DNA from: a virus
IMG/VR virus record: IMGVR_UViG_3300027760_000048
Coordinates: 1-36,036 of that record
Reading direction: 5' to 3' (one strand)
DNA length: 36,036 nucleotides
Positions 1-7,537 of this stretch are shown here, in pieces. The notes under the pieces were generated by a model, which worked only from the letters and a program-made list of their open reading frames with translations, was not told where the DNA came from and did not search any database. Made by a program: the position numbers and the translations under genes. The first letter of the stretch is position 1. Every line of letters begins with the position of its first letter.

Positions 1-2
1 AT

Positions 3-572
3 GGCGATAGCGGCAGTCCTAGTACTAAATATGCCGACTTGGCTAATTTCTATAACTCCGCAAAGAACGAAGGAGTTTTGTTTGAACAGTCCAACACTTA
101 TGAAATTTTTCAACTTGGTTCAGAAGTTGTCCGAGATGATAGTTCGTTCCAAAAATACAAGGGCGAATTAGATATGGTGTTCACTAGCCCTCCTTATTTT
201 GCTAAGGAAGCGTATAGTGAAGACCCAACACAATCATATAAAAAGTTTACTGGATATGATGCATGGCGTGAAGGCTTCTTGCGTCCAACGCTAGAGACTG
301 CTGTTGAGTATTTGCGTAATGACAGATACTTACTTTGGAATATTGCTGATGCTAAGTTTGGACAAGACATGTTGCCACTTGAAAAAGATAGCAAAGACAT
401 TTTGGAATCACTCGGTATGCAATTTAAAGGTGTGGTTAAGATGGCACTAGCACAAATGCCAGGCGGTAATCGTATTGATCCTGATACTGGTTTACCTAAA
501 GCAAAGAATTTTTGCAAGGTGAATGGTATGTGGTTGAAGTATGAACCGATTTTTGTTTTCTATAAGCCATGA
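3..572 (+). CDS. DNA methyltransferase, C-terminal part (5' end outside window)
   Basis: The reading frame is open to the left edge, so the N-terminus lies outside the window. An internal TTG at 39 is unlikely to be the true start. A TSPPYF motif at about 183-200 matches catalytic motif IV (S/D/N-PPY) of amino-methyltransferases, which put a methyl group on adenine N6 or cytosine N4. The chain ends in YEPIFVFYKP, a typical ending for this class. No AdoMet-binding FxGxG motif is visible, so it should lie upstream of the window edge, giving order I then IV. The stop overlaps the ATG of a restriction-endonuclease-like gene (ATGA at 569-572), which suggests a coupled modification/restriction pair. 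Target base and recognition site cannot be read from sequence. An orphan phage methyltransferase protecting phage DNA is the alternative. Confidence 0.85.
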   Translation, partial: GDSGSPSTKYADLANFYNSAKNEGVLFEQSNTYEIFQLGSEVVRDDSSFQKYKGELDMVFTSPPYFAKEAYSEDPTQSYKKFTGYDAWREGFLRPTLETAVEYLRNDRYLLWNIADAKFGQDMLPLEKDSKDILESLGMQFKGVVKMALAQMPGGNRIDPDTGLPKAKNFCKVNGMWLKYEPIFVFYKP

Positions 573-1159
573 CTTCAATCAATGAAGTGCTGAACCATTA
601 TTGGAATACAGTAGGTAACGATCAAGATACTTTCAAAATTAGAGGTGACAATCATTTTAGTAAATTGAATGATTACTTGAATGAGAGAATACCTACTAAA
701 GGCATTCCAGAATCGTTTATAACGTGTGCATATCGTAATAGAAAAAGTTGGGATATGCATTTTCCTGATATTAACGTTGCAATTGAGTATAAGACATTTA
801 CTGCAAAAGGTATTTCTGGAAATAAAAATAATCGCATTGAAGAAGCACTAGGATCATCGATAGATTTAAAAAGAAAACATCCACATTACAAATTGGGATT
901 TATTGCGGTGTTTGCATTCAGAGAAAATTCAATACAGGCAATAAAAGCAAGAGAAATAGTTATTGAAGTATTCGATAGAATGATTGATGATGGACACTAT
1001 GATATTTTTTTACCTATCCAAACAATGGGTATCGATAATCATTTTGAATTATCGGAAAAATATTCATTGAATACTTTCATAGAGTCTATCAATTATAATA
1101 CTCAACAAAAAAATGGATCTTTGATTGTGAAATCCAATCTAAATAATTTTTTTATCTAA
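569..1159 (+). CDS. PaeR7I/XhoI-like type II restriction endonuclease
   Basis: The 196-residue product carries the signature of the PaeR7I/XhoI family (enzymes of that family cut CTCGAG). W61-D62, then E73-Y74-K75, fits D-x10-E-x-K of the PD-(D/E)XK fold. GNKNNRIEEALGSSIDL at residues 84-100 closely resembles the family motif GNNxNNRxEEAxGSAxDL. It is shorter than PaeR7I, mainly in the C-terminal region, so it may be a minimal or diverged member. The ATG overlaps the methyltransferase stop, implying translational coupling. The frame is intact and all expected active-site residues are present. Phage genomes rarely carry a restriction enzyme, so possible roles are host DNA degradation, exclusion of other phages, or a selfish module. 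The family call rests on my reading of motifs; cleavage activity and specificity are inference. Confidence 0.75.
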   Translation: MTSINEVLNHYWNTVGNDQDTFKIRGDNHFSKLNDYLNERIPTKGIPESFITCAYRNRKSWDMHFPDINVAIEYKTFTAKGISGNKNNRIEEALGSSIDLKRKHPHYKLGFIAVFAFRENSIQAIKAREIVIEVFDRMIDDGHYDIFLPIQTMGIDNHFELSEKYSLNTFIESINYNTQQKNGSLIVKSNLNNFFI

Positions 1160-1170
1160 TTATTACTCTT

Positions 1171-1809
1171 ATGATACACAACACAACACATCTTCCCAAT
1201 ATAGGAATACTCAACGCAAAATTTACTGATGCTGAATTGAAACCAATATTGAATGAGATTAATGATATTAAGAGTAAAAATTTTTCTGGAACAAAAATTA
1301 ATTCAATTTTAGCTGGAAATATGGAGCATGAATTTGAATTAACTGAGTGTCATTCCTACGTAAGTTTTTTATTGGCTCCTGTGTTAAAAACATATAATGA
1401 ACAATTTGGAGTCATTGATGAAATGTCAAGGATTTTATTTAATAAACCCACACCAACACGCCTTGCAAAATTGTGGGTGAACTTTCAGCAAAAACATGAT
1501 TTTAATCCAATACATCGTCACGGTGGGGCGGTGAGTTTTGTCATATGGATTGATATTCCGTATGATATCAATGTCGAAAAACAACATCTAACATCAAAAA
1601 ATTCTGCGTCACCTCTTCCAGGATATTTTCAATTTACATACGTGAACATTTTAGGTGAGATAACATCACATAATATTCCAGCAGACTCTAAATTTAAAAA
1701 TCAAATGGTAATGTTTCCTGCAAGATTACCTCATTGTGTATATCCATTTAGAACTTCCGATGAATATAGGATTAGTGTATCCGGAAATTTTGTATTTGAT
1801 ATGCCATGA
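1171..1809 (+). CDS. 2OG-Fe(II) oxygenase family protein
   Basis: This 212-residue protein looks like the putative 2-oxoglutarate/Fe(II) oxygenases common in T4-like aquatic phages (TIGR02466-like). H115-R116-H117 follows the NPIHRHGG pattern. A distal histidine in PARLPHCVYPFR (H188) and R200 in EYRISVSGNF would complete the iron site and the 2OG-binding arginine. The second iron ligand is histidine rather than the usual aspartate/glutamate, or is not obvious. The gene starts 11 bases after the endonuclease stop and its own stop overlaps the next gene (ATGA). Substrate unknown; such enzymes hydroxylate proteins or modified bases. Its place beside a methyltransferase raises base oxidation, but there is no direct evidence for that. 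Confidence 0.7.
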   Translation: MIHNTTHLPNIGILNAKFTDAELKPILNEINDIKSKNFSGTKINSILAGNMEHEFELTECHSYVSFLLAPVLKTYNEQFGVIDEMSRILFNKPTPTRLAKLWVNFQQKHDFNPIHRHGGAVSFVIWIDIPYDINVEKQHLTSKNSASPLPGYFQFTYVNILGEITSHNIPADSKFKNQMVMFPARLPHCVYPFRTSDEYRISVSGNFVFDMP

Positions 1810-2324
1810 TGATAAGATGCATTACGTGTGAATCTATTCTAGAAGCAAACGAAAATAATTTCAGCAATACCTTTTTGGGTAAAATCGTCAATAAAGAATT
1901 ACGTGAGAGCATATGTAAAAAATGCTATAACTCTTATCATCAAAGAAAAAACTTAGAAAAAAAATCATTGGGATTGAGTAGAAAAGGCAAAGAAATATAT
2001 CAAAGAAAATTTGATGGTGCTAATGTAATAAAAAATACATCAGGAATTATTTACATCGTTGGGCATAAAAACGGACCATATAAGGTCGGTATGACAACTG
2101 GAAGAATAGAAAGAAGAGTTACTGCATTACAAACCGCTTCACCCAAAGAAATTTATACTTACTATACTAGTCCTAAGATGAATTCCATATTTCAAATTGA
2201 AGATGATATTTTATGTGAGTTAAAACCATATAATATTAAAGGCGAATGGTTTAATCTTGACATAAAAGTATTGACAAGCATTGTAGAAACCAAAATTGCC
2301 AAAAACGCCTCTATAGACCGTTGA
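1806..2324 (+). CDS. Zinc-finger plus T5orf172 (GIY-YIG superfamily) protein
   Basis: The 172-residue protein has two parts. The N-terminus holds CxxC pairs (CITC near residue 5, CKKC near 37) that would bind zinc, as in HNH/GIY-associated DNA-binding fingers. From about residue 80, IIYIVGHKNGPYKVGMTT followed by RIERRVTALQTASP and GEWFNL is the T5orf172/Mug113 pattern, a GIY-YIG superfamily domain. The ATG overlaps the oxygenase stop. It may be a homing-type or defence-type nuclease, or a non-catalytic DNA-binding member; activity cannot be judged from sequence alone. It closes the cassette: a 150-base intergenic region with a new promoter follows. Confidence 0.75.
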   Translation: MMIRCITCESILEANENNFSNTFLGKIVNKELRESICKKCYNSYHQRKNLEKKSLGLSRKGKEIYQRKFDGANVIKNTSGIIYIVGHKNGPYKVGMTTGRIERRVTALQTASPKEIYTYYTSPKMNSIFQIEDDILCELKPYNIKGEWFNLDIKVLTSIVETKIAKNASIDR

Positions 2325-2348
2325 TTTTAAAGGGTTTTTTACCATCAT

Positions 2349-2369
2349 TTTAGGCAAATGTTGCTTAAA
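2349..2369 (+). other. Intergenic hairpin after the R-M-like cassette
   Basis: TTTAGGCAA and TTGCTTAAA form a 9-bp stem (one G-U) with a 3-nt ATG loop. No U-run follows directly, so it is at best a weak terminator or an mRNA 3'-end stabiliser for the upstream cassette. The rest of 2325-2414 shows nothing else I can name. Confidence 0.35.
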
Positions 2370-2414
2370 TGCGACAAATGTGTTGTTTTAATGCTACACT
2401 ACGTCAAATAATCG

Positions 2415-2442
2415 TTGACATTCATTCCTACTGTGCTATACT
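2415..2442 (+). promoter_or_regulatory. sigma70-like promoter with extended -10, upstream of 2476
   Basis: TTGACA at 2415-2420, a 16-nt spacer, then TGC-TATACT with the -10 at 2437-2442. A consensus -35 together with TGn makes this a strong host-polymerase (early) promoter. The ATG lies 33 nt beyond the -10, with AGAGGAA as ribosome site. Confidence 0.8.
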
Positions 2443-2475
2443 AGATACATAGATTGAGATTACAGAGGAATTTAT

Positions 2476-3075
2476 ATGTCACATATCGAACGTCCTGGTG
2501 CCTACGAAGCCGCTATCAAGCGCAACATCTTGAACAATGCTACCAAAACTTTCTACAGGACATATCCTGATGCTGGCGATATTGTCACATTCCTGAATGC
2601 TAATTACAAAAATTCGTTTTACTCAAACCTTCTTCATTCGTTGGACACCTACGGCAAGTTGACGGAAAAACAAGTCCTTGCTGTACGCAAGTCTATGGCA
2701 ACAATGGCTGAACGTAAAGCACAATGGCAAGCCGAGGCGGTTGCTAAAAATGCAACCCGTACATTCGTTGGTACTGAAAAGAAAAAGATTACTGTTACCC
2801 TTACAGTTAAAAAAGCAATTGTGGTTGAGCGTCCTCGCTTCCACTACTATGATTCTGGCACCAGCCTTCTCCGTATTTGTGAAGATGCCGCTGGCAATGT
2901 TATCGTATTCAGCGGCAATGCAGATTTTCCTGCCGAAGGCGAGACTGCCACTATCACCGCTACTGTAAAAATGCACCGCTACTATAAGCAAGGTGACATT
3001 GAAGTGCCACAGACAGTTATCATCCGTCCCAAGACTGTTGCAACGGCACAACAACCTGTTGCAGAAACCGCTTGA
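2476..3075 (+). CDS. Conserved phage protein with OB-fold-like C-terminus
   Basis: The 199-residue product has no firmly recognised function. Residues 1-85 are helical and basic. From about residue 120 the pattern of a glycine-punctuated strand series (VIVFSGNADFPAEGE, then TATVKMHRYYKQG) resembles OB-fold-like regions in other phage proteins that end in a basic TVKxHxxYxG loop, which suggests nucleic-acid binding. The gene has its own strong early-type promoter and a good ribosome site (AGAGGAA). Its TGA stop is part of the -35 of the next promoter (3072-3077). Expression is likely early. Function is inference only. Confidence 0.65.
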   Translation: MSHIERPGAYEAAIKRNILNNATKTFYRTYPDAGDIVTFLNANYKNSFYSNLLHSLDTYGKLTEKQVLAVRKSMATMAERKAQWQAEAVAKNATRTFVGTEKKKITVTLTVKKAIVVERPRFHYYDSGTSLLRICEDAAGNVIVFSGNADFPAEGETATITATVKMHRYYKQGDIEVPQTVIIRPKTVATAQQPVAETA

Positions 3076-3100
3076 CATTTTAATCCACTTGAGTTAAGAT
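3072..3100 (+). promoter_or_regulatory. sigma70-like promoter overlapping a stop codon, upstream of 3107
   Basis: TTGACA at 3072-3077 contains the TGA stop of the preceding gene. A 17-nt spacer is followed by TAAGAT at 3095-3100. Only 6 nt separate the -10 from the ATG at 3107, so the predicted transcription start falls on or beside the start codon (leaderless or near-leaderless mRNA). Confidence 0.7.
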
Positions 3101-3106
3101 ACATAC

Positions 3107-5296
3107 ATGCTTAATAAACAAATTTCAAAATCCACTTTAGCAAAGTTACTTGCTACAGAGAATATTTCGGTAGAGTATCGCAAGGTGCAAACTGCATCAT
3201 TCGATATCGTGAATCGCCGTCTTACTCTTCCCATTATGAATGACACCACACCAGAAATGACAGACCTTTTTGTCGGACATGAAGTGGGTCACGCATTAGA
3301 TACACCACAATCATACGTTGAATCGGCTAAGGCTGGCGGTTCTGCATTCTCTACATTCTTGAATGTTGTTGAAGATGCAAGGGTCGAACGTAGAATGAAG
3401 GATCGATATCCAGGTTTACGCAAATCGATGGCTATTGCATATCGTCAATTTACTGAACGTGACTTCTTTGGTATCAAAGGTCAAGATGTAAACGCAATGA
3501 TGTTGATTGATAGAATCAATTTGCATTTTAAACTTGGTGCAATTGCAGGTATTAAATTCAATACCGAAGAAATGGTATACGTTAATGAAGTTGAAAAAGC
3601 AGATTCGTTTGAGGAAGTGAAAGATATCACCGAACGTTTGTATGCTTTTTGCAAAGCAGAGTTAGAACAAAAACGTAAAGAAGCCGAAGAAGAATTCGAA
3701 AAGCGTAAAGCTGATGGCGAATTCGATGACAATGAAGATTTTGGTGATGATAGTTTCGGTAGCGGTGAAGGTATCGAAGACTATGAAGACAAAAATCCTA
3801 ATGACTTTGATTCTAGTTTTGATGATGATTTTGGTGATGAAGAACCCGAAGACAATTTTGACAATGGCTATTCGAATACACCAACATTCGAAGATGCTAT
3901 GCCTAATGAGTTGAAGGCGTATGGTGATGAAGTTAAATCTGTAACCGATGAGAAATTTCAACAAGCATTGAAAGGTCTTGCAGAAACAAAAGAAATTTAC
4001 ATCGGCAAGATTGCTAGCCAGAATCAAATCAACGTAAAAGAATATATTGTTCCTTTCAAGGAATTAAAATTCTTTGAAGATAATTTTTACAATGATCCTG
4101 AGTTGCAAGCGCATGAGCGTTATGATTCTACTTTGCTAACGAAATTCGAAGCCAAGAATAAGAATCCAATTGCGTATCTTGTAAAAGAATTTGAAATGAA
4201 AAAGAAAGCGGCTGAGTTGCGCCGTGTAACAGTATCTGATACTGGTACATTGGACACCAACAAGTTGCATACTTACAAATTCAATGACGATATCTTCCGT
4301 AAGATTGGTTCTGTTGCAGAAGGTAAGAATCACGGTATTGTGATGTTCATTGACTGGTCTGGTTCTATGATGGACAATCTGTCTGGCACAATTGAACAGT
4401 TGATTACAATGGCAACGTTCTGCCGCAAAGTGAATGTTCCTTTTGATGTTTATGCTTTCAGTACTGAATGTAATAAAGGAATTCGAAAAGAATACGTTCC
4501 TACAACAAATGGTCAATTGCAAATTGATAATTTTTCTCTGTTAAACATTTTGTCTAGCAGTATGAAGAATGCAACATATCGCAAATTTGCAAATGACTTG
4601 TTGCAAGTTGCTGAAGCATATCAGCCTTATGTAAATCACCGTAGAAATTACAAGTCCAATTTTATCTGTGATAATATGAAACTTGGTGGCACTCCGTTGA
4701 ATGCGACAATTCAAGTTGCATCTAATGTTGTGAATGATTTCCGTAAACGTACTCGGTCGGAAATCGTGAATGTTATCTTTTTGACTGACGGAGAAGATTC
4801 TTCTACTCTTTGGACTGATGATGAATTAGGACATAGCCACCAGCGTATCGGACCTTCTGACCGCCGGTCAGTATCTTACATCGAAGATAAAGATTCAGCA
4901 AAAACTTATCGTGTAAGTGACAAAGGTGTAACACCTACTCTGTTGGAAATTCTAAAAGATCGTACTGGTTGTAATTTGATTGGATTCTACATCCTGCCAA
5001 AAAGCAAACGTTACTTCCAAAATGCAATGGCACGTTTCAACATGATGATGACAGAAGATAAGTACAAACAATTCCGTAATGAGAAATTTTTCTCTGTTAA
5101 CGGATATGGCTACTCAGAATATTTTCTGATTCCTGGTGGTGATGATTTGTCTACCGAAGATGATTCGCTATCAGACATTCTTGGCGAAGCCAAAGATGTT
5201 TCCGCACGTAAGTTAAAAGGCGCATTCTTGAAAATGAACCAAAACCGTTTGACTAATCGTGTTCTTCTCTCTAAGGTAATCAAGGAAATTGCTTGA
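3107..5296 (+). CDS. CobT-like protein: HExxH metallopeptidase-like domain plus vWA domain
   Basis: The 729-residue protein has three parts. An N-terminal domain carries HEVGH (residues 58-62) and NVVEDARVE (about 86-94), a gluzincin-like zinc site. A very acidic linker (about 205-255) is typical of CobT-type proteins. The C-terminal von Willebrand A domain has a MIDAS DxSxS at D416 (DWSGS), a later GGTPLNAT, and FLTDGEDS. With the CobS/MoxR-like ATPase directly downstream it forms the AAA+/vWA pair known from cobaltochelatase CobS-CobT and MoxR systems and from cobS-bearing cyanophages. True cobalt insertion is unproven; the pair could instead remodel or process a protein target. No good Shine-Dalgarno precedes the ATG, and the promoter sits 6 nt away, pointing to leaderless expression. 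Confidence 0.85.
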   Translation: MLNKQISKSTLAKLLATENISVEYRKVQTASFDIVNRRLTLPIMNDTTPEMTDLFVGHEVGHALDTPQSYVESAKAGGSAFSTFLNVVEDARVERRMKDRYPGLRKSMAIAYRQFTERDFFGIKGQDVNAMMLIDRINLHFKLGAIAGIKFNTEEMVYVNEVEKADSFEEVKDITERLYAFCKAELEQKRKEAEEEFEKRKADGEFDDNEDFGDDSFGSGEGIEDYEDKNPNDFDSSFDDDFGDEEPEDNFDNGYSNTPTFEDAMPNELKAYGDEVKSVTDEKFQQALKGLAETKEIYIGKIASQNQINVKEYIVPFKELKFFEDNFYNDPELQAHERYDSTLLTKFEAKNKNPIAYLVKEFEMKKKAAELRRVTVSDTGTLDTNKLHTYKFNDDIFRKIGSVAEGKNHGIVMFIDWSGSMMDNLSGTIEQLITMATFCRKVNVPFDVYAFSTECNKGIRKEYVPTTNGQLQIDNFSLLNILSSSMKNATYRKFANDLLQVAEAYQPYVNHRRNYKSNFICDNMKLGGTPLNATIQVASNVVNDFRKRTRSEIVNVIFLTDGEDSSTLWTDDELGHSHQRIGPSDRRSVSYIEDKDSAKTYRVSDKGVTPTLLEILKDRTGCNLIGFYILPKSKRYFQNAMARFNMMMTEDKYKQFRNEKFFSVNGYGYSEYFLIPGGDDLSTEDDSLSDILGEAKDVSARKLKGAFLKMNQNRLTNRVLLSKVIKEIA

Positions 5297-5327
5297 TGTT
5301 GCGTAAAAACAACAGTTTGAATAACCC

Positions 5328-5365
5328 TTGACTTACCATAAATACTCTGTTATACTACTAGTATT
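5328..5365 (+). promoter_or_regulatory. sigma70-like promoter with small palindrome, upstream of 5400
   Basis: TTGACT at 5328-5333, 17-nt spacer, TGT-TATACT with -10 at 5351-5356 (extended -10). AATACT (5341-5346) and AGTATT (5360-5365) form a 6-bp inverted repeat flanking the -10, a possible operator. Confidence 0.75.
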
Positions 5366-5399
5366 GAAATTGATTTTTAACTGAAAGGCAAATTATATT

Positions 5400-6587
5400 A
5401 TGATTACGCAAAGTGAAAAAGTTGCATTCGTTACCGAAGCCGCCAAACGTTTCGGTGCCATTGTAACCCGCCAGCAGTTGGTGACACTTTCTGAAGAGAC
5501 TGGCACCAAGCGCCAGTTCTGGCTTGAAGCCGACCAGTACCGAGTTGGTCGTGGCAAGTATCAGTTGCCCCTCCAAGAATTTAACGTTAACATGGCTGGT
5601 CTCGCACTAGTGCAATCCACTCCAGTTCCTTCTATGCCAATCTCCGAACCTATCATGGCTCCTGTTGCAAAGGCAGTAGCAAAAATGTCTTCCGTTGCAC
5701 GTATGCAAGAAGGCGCAATTATTCCTAAAGTGAATTCATTGTACGTTCCTTTTGGATTCTTTGACAACATGAAACGTATTGTTGCATCGAAGAAATTTTA
5801 TCCAGTATTCGTTTCTGGTCTCTCTGGTAACGGCAAGACCTTCATGGTCGAACAGGCATGTGCCCAATTGAAGACTGAATGCCTCCGTGTGAATATCTCA
5901 CCAGAGACTGATGAAGATGATTTGATTGGTGGCTTCCGTTTGATTGACGGTGAGACAAAATGGTTTGATGGTCCAGTTGTTCAAGCAATGAAGTCTGGTG
6001 CTGTTTTGATTCTTGATGAAATTGATCGTGGTTCCAATAAACTAATGTGCTTACAAGGTGTACTTGAAGGCAAAGGTTTGTTTGTTAAAAAGACTGGTGA
6101 GTTTGTTGAGCCAATGCAAGGCTTCAACGTTATCGCTACTGCAAACACCAAAGGTAAAGGTGATGAATCTGGTCGCTACATGGCCGCTACAATTCTTGAT
6201 GATGCGTTCCTTGAGCGTTTTCCAATTACAGTTGAACAAGAATATCCCGACACTAAAGTTGAAACAAAGATTTTGACTAAGTTGTTTACCAGCCTTGGTA
6301 TTGATGACAAAGCATTCGCAGAAAATCTTGTGAAGTGGGCTGATATCATCCGTAAGACTTTCGAAGAAGGTGCTATCGATGAATTGATTTCCACTCGCCG
6401 TTTGTCTCACATTGCCGAAGCCTACACTATCTTCAATGATAAGATGGAAGCAATCAAGTACTGTATTAACCGCTTTGATGCAGAAACCAAAACATCATTC
6501 CTTGATTTGTATACCAAGATTGATGCGGGTATCGACCCTACTGCGGAAGTGACTCCTGCGCCAGCAGATGATGACGTACCGTTCTAA
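5400..6587 (+). CDS. CobS/MoxR-type AAA+ ATPase
   Basis: The 395-residue protein is a AAA+ ATPase. Walker A is GLSGNGKT at residues 140-147, Walker B is VLILDEID at about 202-209, and NVIATANTKG resembles sensor I of MoxR/CobS proteins. The first 60 residues form a small helical domain, followed by a Pro/Ala-rich linker. Homologues are called cobS in cyanophages. Its partner is the CobT-like vWA protein upstream; such ATPases use ATP to drive the vWA subunit. The C-terminus ends in an acidic DDDVPF tail. It has its own promoter, AAGG as ribosome site, and a strong terminator directly after it, so it can be transcribed alone or with the CobT-like gene. Pathway role is uncertain. Confidence 0.85.
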   Translation: MITQSEKVAFVTEAAKRFGAIVTRQQLVTLSEETGTKRQFWLEADQYRVGRGKYQLPLQEFNVNMAGLALVQSTPVPSMPISEPIMAPVAKAVAKMSSVARMQEGAIIPKVNSLYVPFGFFDNMKRIVASKKFYPVFVSGLSGNGKTFMVEQACAQLKTECLRVNISPETDEDDLIGGFRLIDGETKWFDGPVVQAMKSGAVLILDEIDRGSNKLMCLQGVLEGKGLFVKKTGEFVEPMQGFNVIATANTKGKGDESGRYMAATILDDAFLERFPITVEQEYPDTKVETKILTKLFTSLGIDDKAFAENLVKWADIIRKTFEEGAIDELISTRRLSHIAEAYTIFNDKMEAIKYCINRFDAETKTSFLDLYTKIDAGIDPTAEVTPAPADDDVPF

Positions 6588-6610
6588 ATCTCCTTGGCAG
6601 TAATGCCTTT

Positions 6611-6638
6611 GAGGCTACGTAAAGTAGCCTCTTTTTTT
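6611..6638 (+). terminator. Rho-independent terminator
   Basis: GAGGCTAC and GTAGCCTC form a perfect 8-bp stem around a GTAAA loop, followed by seven T residues. It ends the CobT/CobS transcription unit. Confidence 0.92.
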
Positions 6639-6682
6639 ATACATATATAACACATGCAAACTTTTAATAATATGGAGAAATT

Positions 6683-7537
6683 ATGCAATTTGAAATTGAT
6701 ATTGGTAAGCTAAGAGAAAAGAAATTGTTCATTGCGACACCAATGTATGGTGGACAATGCCACGGTTCTTATACTAAAGCAATCGCAGACTTAATGACAC
6801 TATGCACAAAGTATGGAATTGAAGCTAAGTTGTTTTTCATTTTTAATGAGTCTCTAGTGCAACGTGCTAGAAATTATTTGACAGATGAATTTGTACGTAG
6901 TGGATATGACTTGATGATGTTTATCGATAGCGATATTCACTTTGATGCACAAGATATTTTTGTTATGATGCACTATGCAATCGAACGTGATGACATGGAT
7001 GTTATTTGTGGACCATATCCAAAGAAAGCAATTTCTTGGGAGAAAATTAAATCCGCAGTTGATAAAGGATATGCAGATAAAAATCCGAATGACTTAGAAG
7101 AGTTTGTTGGTGATTTTGTTTTCAATCCATCAGACAATCAAACTTCATTCCGAGTTGATGAGCCAGTTGAAGTAAAAGAATCTGGAACTGGATTTATGAT
7201 GATTAAACGTAGCGCATTGGAAAAATTCGACAAAGCATTCCCAATGCAAAGTTACAAACCAGACCACGCACGTACAGTAAACTTTGATGGTAGCAGAGAA
7301 ATCATGGCTTACTTTGATTGTGTTATTTGTCCAGATACAAAACGTTATCTTTCAGAAGACTATATGTTCTGTCAATGGATGCGTAAAGCTGGTGGAAAGA
7401 TTTGGTTGCTTCCATGGTTGCGTTTGAAACATGCTGGTAGTTATATCTTTGGTGGTTCTCTAACTGCGCTTGCCGCAATCAATGCATCACCTACTGCGGG
7501 TAATAATGTTCCAAAGAAAGAGAATGCTTTGAAATGA
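6683..7537 (+). CDS. GT-A type glycosyltransferase
   Basis: The 284-residue protein starts with a strand and nucleotide-sugar site (FIATPMYGGQCHGSYT), carries a DxD-type metal motif D82-S83-D84 in MMFIDSDIHF, and ends with SEDYMFCQWMRKAG, typical of family 2-like glycosyltransferases with a catalytic acidic residue. It probably transfers a sugar from a nucleotide sugar; the acceptor could be phage DNA, a virion protein or a host molecule. A GGAGA ribosome site precedes the ATG. The stop overlaps the next gene (ATGA). No promoter was recognised in 6639-6682, so transcription may come from read-through or a promoter type I cannot see. A DNA-glucosylating role as in T4 is possible but not shown. 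Confidence 0.8.
   Translation: MQFEIDIGKLREKKLFIATPMYGGQCHGSYTKAIADLMTLCTKYGIEAKLFFIFNESLVQRARNYLTDEFVRSGYDLMMFIDSDIHFDAQDIFVMMHYAIERDDMDVICGPYPKKAISWEKIKSAVDKGYADKNPNDLEEFVGDFVFNPSDNQTSFRVDEPVEVKESGTGFMMIKRSALEKFDKAFPMQSYKPDHARTVNFDGSREIMAYFDCVICPDTKRYLSEDYMFCQWMRKAGGKIWLLPWLRLKHAGSYIFGGSLTALAAINASPTAGNNVPKKENALK

Noticed and set aside
2623-3078. Long open frames on the - strand (for example 2623-3078, 3662-4027, 4136-4522, 17212-17559)
   Set aside because: They are antisense to strong + strand genes, have low-complexity or Cys/Phe-rich translations, and lack ribosome sites; they reflect codon composition.
5337-5344. CATAAATA as a late promoter for the CobS-like gene
   Set aside because: The first base is wrong, and a better sigma70-like promoter overlaps it.
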